DNA of 5,872 nucleotides from an uncultured Prevotellaceae bacterium (GTDB taxonomy: Bacteria > Bacteroidota > Bacteroidia > Bacteroidales > Bacteroidaceae): assembly GCA_946413885.1 (NCBI GenBank), contig CAMKMK010000143.1:1-5872 (forward strand), written 5' to 3'. Position numbers and translations under genes: made by a program. The notes under the pieces were generated by a model. That model had not been told where the DNA came from and did not search any database. It saw nothing but the letters and a program-made list of their open reading frames with translations. Positions 4,818-5,872 of the stretch are shown piece by piece; the first letter of the stretch is position 1, and every line of letters begins with the position of its first letter.

Positions 4818-5872
4818 ATGAGTATTAGACTAAGTAAAGTTACCAAAGAATGCAACGTAGGGTTACAGACTGCCGTTGAGTTCCTGAACAAGAAGGGATT
4901 CAGCGATATAGAGATGAACCCCAACACCAAGATTAGCGATGAACAATATGACTTGCTCCTGAAGGAGTTCAAATTGGACAAAGGTCTTCGTTCTGAGGCT
5001 ACTCAACTGATTCAGAAGCGTCAGGAGCATAAGGAGAAGAAGGATGCTCATCGACAGCTTCGTCCTGTGGAAGAGGTGGAGACCAAGACCCCCCAGATGG
5101 AAGGACCCAAGATCTTGGGTAAGATAGATCTGGGCGGAAAAAAGTCAGCACCCAAGCAAGAGAAGAAAGAAGAGGCTCCTGTTCCCAGGCCTGAATCTAA
5201 GGTTGAAGCTAAGTCTGAACCTACTCCTAAACAAGAGAAGAAGAAAGAGGCTCCTGCTCCCAAAGTTGAGCCTAAGGTCGAAGAGGTCAAGCCCGAACCC
5301 AAGATAGAGCCAGAAGTCGCTTCTCAACCTGAGGTAGTGGAGGATGTGCTTGTTGAAACAATCTCCAGTGAGGAATCAGAGCAGAAAGAAGACATCTTCC
5401 GTCTGAACGCCCCTCAACCTGCTCCTGGACTGACAGTAAAGGGTAAGATTGACTTAGACAGCTTGAACCAAAGCACTCGTCCCAAGAAGAAGAGCCGTGA
5501 GGAGAAGCGCCGTGAACGCGAAGAAAAGAACCATTCCCACAACAATCAGGCTAACGCTGGAAACAACAATCAGCAGGGGCAGAATCAAGGTGACCGCAAG
5601 AAGAGAGTTCGTCTGGGTAAAGAGCGTGTGGACGTGAATGCTGTTGCCAATCAACAGCAACAGGGAAATCAACGTCACCAGAACAACCAAAACCAGCAAC
5701 AGCAGGGTGGCGGTAAGAAGAATCGCAAGAACCAGCCCAAGCAGTCAATCCTGCAGCCCGAGGTTAGTGACGAAGAGGTTGCAAGACAGGTTCGTGAGAC
5801 ATTGGCTCGCTTGACCAACAAGAATTCCAAAATGGGCAAAGGTGCCAAGTATCGTCGTGAGAAGCGTGATGC
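4818..5872 (+). CDS. infB: Translation initiation factor IF-2, N-terminal part (continues past window)
   Basis: An open frame runs from ATG 4818 to the window end, giving 351 complete codons; the GTPase and C-terminal domains lie outside. IF-2 is the GTPase that brings initiator fMet-tRNA to the 30S subunit and promotes 50S joining. Residues 3-52 form the small N-terminal IF2_N helical domain (RLSKVTKECNV, then EFLNKKGF). A long Lys/Glu/Pro/Ala-rich linker follows (about 60-200), with a 25-residue tandem repeat. GKIDL occurs twice (101-105, 209-213) and a related LGKERVDV at 266-273. After a basic stretch (222-237) comes an Asn/Gln-rich segment (239-298). From 316 the sequence VSDEEVARQVRETLARL to AKYRREKRD matches the conserved region just before the G domain. 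Spacing from nusA is 18 bases. Bacteroidetes IF-2 proteins are commonly near 1000 residues, so about a third is seen. Confidence 0.95.
   Translation, partial: MSIRLSKVTKECNVGLQTAVEFLNKKGFSDIEMNPNTKISDEQYDLLLKEFKLDKGLRSEATQLIQKRQEHKEKKDAHRQLRPVEEVETKTPQMEGPKILGKIDLGGKKSAPKQEKKEEAPVPRPESKVEAKSEPTPKQEKKKEAPAPKVEPKVEEVKPEPKIEPEVASQPEVVEDVLVETISSEESEQKEDIFRLNAPQPAPGLTVKGKIDLDSLNQSTRPKKKSREEKRREREEKNHSHNNQANAGNNNQQGQNQGDRKKRVRLGKERVDVNAVANQQQQGNQRHQNNQNQQQQGGGKKNRKNQPKQSILQPEVSDEEVARQVRETLARLTNKNSKMGKGAKYRREKRD
5151..5300 (+). repeat. Tandem 75-base repeat inside infB (25-residue Lys/Glu/Pro unit)
   Basis: Two adjacent units, 5151-5225 and 5226-5300, encode IF-2 residues 112-136 and 137-161. Both begin PKQEKK and continue with EAPxP; 14 of 25 residues agree in register, more if a one-residue shift is allowed in the tails. 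It looks like an old internal duplication in the flexible linker, where copy number could differ between strains. Confidence 0.7.
5532..5711 (+). other. Asn/Gln-rich low-complexity segment within infB
   Basis: This stretch encodes IF-2 residues 239-298, dominated by Asn and Gln with scattered His, Gly and one short basic island (RKKRVRLGKER, 260-270). It includes runs such as QQQQ (279-282) and QQQQGGG (293-299), encoded by mixed CAA/CAG codons rather than one pure triplet. It is expected to be disordered and separates the GKIDL-bearing linker from the conserved core. Its function is unknown. Confidence 0.75.

Noticed and set aside
5048..5302. Antisense glycine/serine/leucine-rich frame over infB that looks repetitive
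   Set aside because: It mirrors the tandem Lys/Glu/Pro repeat of IF-2; the repetitive look is inherited from the sense strand.

Overview
The window looks like chromosomal core sequence from a member of Bacteroidales, most likely Prevotellaceae (Prevotella/Segatella-like). The grounds are perfect Bacteroidetes-type promoter boxes (TAnnTTTG, at three places), A/T-rich mostly Shine-Dalgarno-free starts, a rimP-nusA-infB cluster, a NusA of 418 residues with one C-terminal acidic helical module, and an IF2 with a long low-complexity linker carrying GKIDL modules. The genus is an inference from style; no rRNA or marker comparison could be run.

Layout, left to right. Positions 1-53 hold the 5' two-thirds of a tRNA-Asn(GTT) gene on the minus strand, cut by the window edge. 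Between it and the first protein gene (54-153) lie back-to-back promoters, one firing left to the tRNA and one firing right. The rightward unit contains a PfkB/adenosine-kinase-like sugar or nucleoside kinase (154-1140), then 4 bases later a secreted S41 carboxy-terminal processing protease with PDZ domain (1145-2782), then a 41-residue single-pass membrane microprotein (2804-2929) that I could find only by reading the sequence. The 136 bases from 2930 to 3065 hold a second strong promoter, two inverted repeats on top of it, and a terminator-like hairpin in the resulting leader. After it come rimP (3066-3533), nusA (3543-4799) and infB (4818 to beyond the right edge), closely spaced and evidently co-transcribed. 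No gene-free stretch exceeds 300 bases.

How the genes work together: rimP, nusA and infB form the widespread ribosome maturation / transcription elongation / translation initiation operon. In E. coli this operon is autoregulated by NusA; here the hairpin just after the promoter is a plausible attenuation point for a similar circuit, which is the most testable idea in the window. The kinase, protease and microprotein share an apparent transcript but no obvious pathway.

I see no mobile element, CRISPR array, defence system, toxin-antitoxin pair or broken gene. The region is ordinary housekeeping DNA; the points of interest are regulatory elements, one undescribed-looking small gene, and the architecture of the IF2 N-terminal region.
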